This document shows, in pieces, positions 6,845 to 8,813 of a stretch of 8,813 nt of DNA. The notes beneath the pieces are model-generated. The model searched no databases and was not told where the DNA came from. It saw nothing but the letters and a program-made list of their open reading frames with translations. The stretch spans positions 1 through 8,813 of the forward strand of contig CAMVBO010000049.1 of the NCBI GenBank assembly GCA_947165745.1. Direction: 5' to 3'. The translations under genes and the position numbers were made by a program. The stretch's first letter is position 1. Each line of letters opens with the position of its first letter. The DNA is from an uncultured Clostridia bacterium. Lineage in GTDB: Bacteria; Bacillota_A; Clostridia; Christensenellales; Aristaeellaceae.

Positions 6845-6900
6845 CTATATTGACATAGTAGACTTTTTACTCTATAATGTTCGCATTATATTCAATATAG
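6845..6900 (+). promoter_or_regulatory. Consensus promoter with two nested operator-like palindromes
   Basis: TTGACA (6850-6855) and TATAAT (6873-6878) are separated by 17 bases, a fully consensus sigma-A-like promoter with transcription expected near 6885. An 18-bp palindrome, TATAATGTTCGCATTATA (6873-6890), begins with the -10 box itself. A wider pair of 9-bp arms, CTATATTGA (6845-6853) and TCAATATAG (6892-6900), brackets the whole promoter. So strong a promoter covered by symmetric sites suggests tight repression by a dimeric protein. No candidate repressor lies in the cassette. In RNA the inner palindrome could form a UUCG-loop hairpin only if transcription began upstream. Confidence 0.85.
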
Positions 6901-6955
6901 TGACAACAGGAGTTATATCAGAATTCCGGATGGAAACAAATATCAGAGGATGATT

Positions 6956-7444
6956 ATGGATTATCGAACAGAAAACCTGATCCTTCATTTTGTAACGGAA
7001 GACGACTTGACCGAAGTCGCCCGGACATGGCCTTCCGACCACCGTCCCATCTCGGAAAAAGCCGCAGAGGGCATGATTGAAAACATGCGCCAAAATTACG
7101 GCAAGAACGCCAAAGGGCGCATCTGTCATCTGTGCCTTGCGGTGTGTCTTGCTGACGATCCCCATACCATCATGGGTTGGTGTGGTCTGGACGGCAGCCG
7201 CGATCCGGTGGAGCCTGAGATATTCATCCTGCTGGATGAAGAATACAGAAACCAGGGATATGGGACACAATGCGTCAGAAAACTGCTTCAGATCGCCACT
7301 GAGGATTACGCGCTCTCCGGCGTACACGGCGGCTGTGCGAAAGAGAACATCGCTTCCGCCCGGGCCATGGCGAAGGGCGGCATGGTGCAGTACGGCACGG
7401 AAGAAAACGGCGATCCGCTGTTCAGGTTTACAGCAATGGAGTAA
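6956..7444 (+). CDS. GNAT-family N-acetyltransferase
   Basis: Predicted acetyl-CoA-dependent acetyltransferase of 162 residues, typical for one GNAT domain. The acetyl-CoA pyrophosphate loop is present as R-N-Q-G-Y-G-T (residues 98-104, the Q/R-x-x-G-x-G/A motif A). It follows strand 4 (PEIFILLDEEY) and precedes the helix C-V-R-K-L-L. Motif B follows as G-V-H-G-G-C-A-K-E-N-I-A-S-A-R-A, with the usual Asn before the last helix. The opening RTENLILHFVTEDDL is that of the RimJ/RimL-like group, whose substrates include protein N-termini and small molecules; the substrate here is unknown. I prefer ATG 6956 over ATG 6950 because AGAGG (6945-6949) leaves six bases to the former and overlaps the latter. 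The kinase-like gene starts 8 bases after the stop. GC content and codon use are lower than in the exporter operon, consistent with separate origin. Confidence 0.88.
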   Translation: MDYRTENLILHFVTEDDLTEVARTWPSDHRPISEKAAEGMIENMRQNYGKNAKGRICHLCLAVCLADDPHTIMGWCGLDGSRDPVEPEIFILLDEEYRNQGYGTQCVRKLLQIATEDYALSGVHGGCAKENIASARAMAKGGMVQYGTEENGDPLFRFTAME

Positions 7445-7452
7445 TCCAGGCA

Positions 7453-7956
7453 ATGAATAAGAAGCTCATTCTTATCAGCGGTTCTCCCTGCGTGGGAAAG
7501 ACGGCCGTGGGTACGCACCTCTTTGAAAGTTATGACAACAGCGCGTATCTGGACGGGGACTGGTGCTGGTGCGTGCATCCCTTTTCCGTTGCTGACAGTC
7601 GTCTTCGCAACGGGGATAAAAGTATGTCCTATGTTCTCTCCAACTATCTGAATTCGGATTTTGCCTATGTATTTTTCACCTCCGTCGTGCTAACGGACAG
7701 GCAGATACGGGAAGGAATCCTGAAGGCGATCACGGCCAGAGATTATGAGACCATCGCCTTTACACTCACCTGCTCAGAGGAAACATTGAAAAAGCGGCAC
7801 GACAAACGCGGCGACAAAGGCGAAACGAATTACTACTGGCTGCACCTTCCGCCCTATCCGGGTGATATTATAATTGATACAGATAATAAAAGCATCCGGG
7901 AGGTTGTCAGAAAAATGAAGGAGCGGATCGATGTTGTCGGCGAACGAATCCTATAA
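7453..7956 (+). CDS. Small P-loop ATP-binding (kinase-like) protein
   Basis: Protein of 167 residues with the fold signature of small P-loop kinases (AAA_33 / nucleoside- or sugar-kinase-like). Walker A is G-S-P-C-V-G-K-T (residues 10-17) directly after strand 1 (LILIS). An acidic L-D-G-D-W-C-W (33-39) occupies the place where such kinases hold their substrate- or Mg-binding Asp residues. A Lys/Arg-rich K-K-R-H-D-K-R-G-D-K stretch (113-122) resembles a lid, and the C-terminal IIIDTDNKSIREVV is a common last strand and helix in the group. The phosphate acceptor cannot be deduced; small resistance phosphotransferases share this layout, but that is only a resemblance. It is the second gene of the acetyltransferase operon. 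GGAG (7438-7441) lies 11 bases before ATG 7453, inside the upstream gene, so translation is probably coupled. No terminator follows closely; the hairpins at 8006-8148 or the stem at 8198 may serve. Confidence 0.82.
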   Translation: MNKKLILISGSPCVGKTAVGTHLFESYDNSAYLDGDWCWCVHPFSVADSRLRNGDKSMSYVLSNYLNSDFAYVFFTSVVLTDRQIREGILKAITARDYETIAFTLTCSEETLKKRHDKRGDKGETNYYWLHLPPYPGDIIIDTDNKSIREVVRKMKERIDVVGERIL

Positions 7957-8005
7957 TTATGGGAAACAAATATGATTGACTGTCATCCTTGACCAAGCAA
8001 AACAT

Positions 8006-8148
8006 TCGCCCGGAGACTGCGCTATCAACCCGGTATCTGGCTGCGCAGGCGAGCAGAGCCAAATCCTGATCCTCGCATACGCCTCGGGTTGTATGCGTTC
8101 CGCCAAAAACCACCTCTTAAACCGGTTGCAGATTTGGTTTTTGGCGGA
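8006..8148. repeat. Three successive inverted repeats (non-coding)
   Basis: The stretch between the kinase-like gene and the right direct repeat has no supportable gene but much symmetry. First, TCGCC (8006-8010) with GGCGA (8048-8052) continues into TGCGC (8018-8022) with GCGCA (8043-8047), leaving a 7-base bulge. Second, CGCATAC (8074-8080) pairs with GTATGCG (8091-8097). Third, a perfect 14-bp pair TCCGCCAAAAACCA (8099-8112) and TGGTTTTTGGCGGA (8135-8148) encloses a 22-base loop containing the palindrome AACCGGTT. No T-tract follows the third stem, so it is not a standard terminator. It may be a structured RNA, a REP-like element or a recombination site. Confidence 0.7.
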
Positions 8149-8172
8149 TGAGCCAAATAATGTCAGGAGAGA

Positions 8173-8237
8173 CATCAGCACTGATAATAGGTGCTGCAAG
8201 CGAGCTCGTCAGAAATGATGAGTTCGCTTTTCTTTAT
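8173..8237 (+). repeat. 65-bp direct repeat, right copy
   Basis: Differs from 6709-6773 at two positions only. It lacks the tRNA 3' end found before the left copy; similarity begins at the CA of the CCA. Together the copies bracket the acetyltransferase/kinase cassette. Confidence 0.9.
8198..8233 (+). terminator. Rho-independent terminator (right copy)
   Basis: AAGCGAGCTCGTCA (8198-8211) pairs with TGATGAGTTCGCTT (8216-8229) over a GAAA loop and is followed by TTTTCTTT. It lies about 240 bases after the kinase-like gene, and would stop transcripts leaving the cassette. Confidence 0.78.
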
Positions 8238-8367
8238 GCAAAACCCGGCCTTTTGCCGTCCTCATCCCCCGTATTCCGCAGGAATACACGGTTGGGCCTG
8301 CAACATAGGCCGGGTTCGTTTGTAAATCTTTCGGATCAGCCACGCCGGGAATCAGTTTTCCGTGGAA
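8238..8367. repeat. 130-bp palindrome-rich segment present only in the right repeat block
   Basis: In the left block the 65-bp repeat runs straight into the 9-bp repeat tract (6773 to 6774); here 130 bases separate the same two parts. The segment contains AACCCGGCC (8242-8250) pairing with GGCCGGGTT (8308-8316). Within that are CGTATTCC/GGAATAC around a GCA loop and GGCCT/AGGCC around 8295-8311. It is either an insertion here or a deletion on the left. Clear terminal inverted repeats or a target duplication are not visible. Confidence 0.6.
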
Positions 8368-8381
8368 TTCCCCTGATTTAT

Positions 8382-8435
8382 CGTGTACCACGTGTACGGC
8401 GTGTAATCCGTGTAATTCGTGTAATCCGTGTAATC
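8382..8435. repeat. 9-bp tandem repeat, six units
   Basis: Six contiguous units: CGTGTACCA, CGTGTACGG, CGTGTAATC, CGTGTAATT, CGTGTAATC, CGTGTAATC. Read as protein it gives V-I-R-V-I-R runs, a common source of false gene calls. The matching tract at 6788-6823 has four units. Confidence 0.93.
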
Positions 8436-8763
8436 ACAGGCCCGGAGATCAGCGATCATCCCTGGGCCTATTTGCTTCTATTCGTTATTGCGGAATGCGA
8501 TCCTGGACGTGCAATACCGCCCGGCAGAACCGGCAGCGCCGGAGCAAATTGGAATGGAAATATAAAAGCAAGGACAAACATACCCGGCATCGTTCCGGGA
8601 GCGTGGTTATCCTTTGGGGTGATTATACTATTCGCCAACAATAATATCGTATGCCACCGGCTTCCAAATAATCCCGCATTCACACGATTATTCCTGGAGC
8701 GAATCAAATTATTCTGGATTGAATGATTCTCTGCAATTTGTTCACGAATTGTTCACCATCAAA
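8436..8763. other. Intergenic stretch without a recognisable gene
   Basis: About 330 bases with no reading frame that has a ribosome binding site or resembles a known protein on either strand. Visible items are the arm pair AGGCCC/GGGCCT (about 8438-8468), a short CCCGG/CCGGG hairpin near 8582-8598, and the direct repeat TTGTTCAC at 8738-8745 and 8749-8756. The repeat spacing is 11 bases, about one helical turn, just upstream of the CIRCE promoter, so it could be a binding site for another regulator. Confidence 0.5.
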
Positions 8764-8790
8764 TTAGCACTCACCTCTTGACAGTGCTAA
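8764..8790 (+). promoter_or_regulatory. CIRCE operator (HrcA binding site)
   Basis: TTAGCACTC (8764-8772), nine bases, then CAGTGCTAA (8782-8790). The CIRCE consensus is TTAGCACTC-N9-GAGTGCTAA, so only one base differs. HrcA binds CIRCE and represses chaperone operons until heat shock. The gene controlled lies beyond the window; groES-groEL and hrcA-grpE-dnaK are the usual targets. Confidence 0.93.
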
Positions 8791-8805
8791 CAAAATGAGT
8801 ATAAT
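8778..8805 (+). promoter_or_regulatory. Heat-shock promoter overlapped by CIRCE
   Basis: TTGACA (8778-8783) lies inside the CIRCE element and TATAAT (8800-8805) follows after 16 bases. The operator therefore covers the -35 region, the standard arrangement for HrcA repression. Transcription would begin around 8812, at the window edge, and read rightward. Confidence 0.88.
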
Positions 8806-8813
8806 AATATACG

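Noticed and set aside
6930..6953. Seven-codon leader peptide (METNIRG) before the acetyltransferase gene
   Set aside because: It ends by overlapping ATG 6950, but the only upstream ribosome-binding-like sequence (CAGGAG) is about 18 bases away and the peptide has no attenuator-like features.
8000..8160. Integron attC site after the acetyltransferase/kinase genes
   Set aside because: The arms are palindromic, but I could not find properly placed RYYYAAC and GTTRRRY core sites, and no integrase is present.
8382..8435. CRISPR array
   Set aside because: The 9-bp units are directly contiguous, with no spacers and no cas genes.
8148..8726. 192-codon frame over the right repeat block
   Set aside because: It runs through a terminator stem and the 9-bp tandem repeats (giving V-I-R-V-I-R), has no ribosome binding site and resembles no protein.

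Overview
The window reads as chromosome of a high-GC, Gram-positive member of the Firmicutes (Clostridia type, perhaps an uncultured gut lineage). The evidence is AGGAGG ribosome binding sites ahead of most genes, sigma-A-like -35/-10 promoters, a CIRCE heat-shock operator at the right end, and protein families typical of Clostridia. No species can be named.

Left part (1-6609, GC-rich, all on the + strand): a TetR-family regulator with its own promoter; a 147-bp MITE-like repeat starting one base after the TetR stop; a large nested palindrome followed by eight Ts (terminator and/or operator); a six-helix HdeD/DUF308 membrane protein; an MMPL/RND exporter; and a 968-residue secreted protein. 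The secreted protein has an N-terminal domain, ten L-x-x-G heptads, a long helical region with tandem 17-residue repeats, nine more L-x-x-G heptads and a short conserved-looking tail. Exporter and secreted protein are two bases apart and probably form one envelope system, with TetR the likely local regulator.

Middle (6610-8172, lower GC): an acetyltransferase and a small P-loop kinase-like protein form a two-gene operon behind a near-ideal promoter (TTGACA-17-TATAAT) overlaid by two nested palindromes. This cassette lies between two copies of a repeat block. Each copy has a 65-bp part (63/65 identical) containing a GAAA-loop terminator, and a 9-bp tandem repeat tract. The left copy abuts the last 25 nt of a tRNA (T-arm half, acceptor strand, CCA) without the rest of the tRNA. 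This looks like an insertion footprint at a tRNA gene, but no recombinase is present.

Right end (8173-8813): the second repeat block, which carries a 130-bp palindrome-rich segment absent from the left copy; about 330 bp without a recognisable gene; then a CIRCE operator overlapping a promoter that must drive a heat-shock gene just outside the window.
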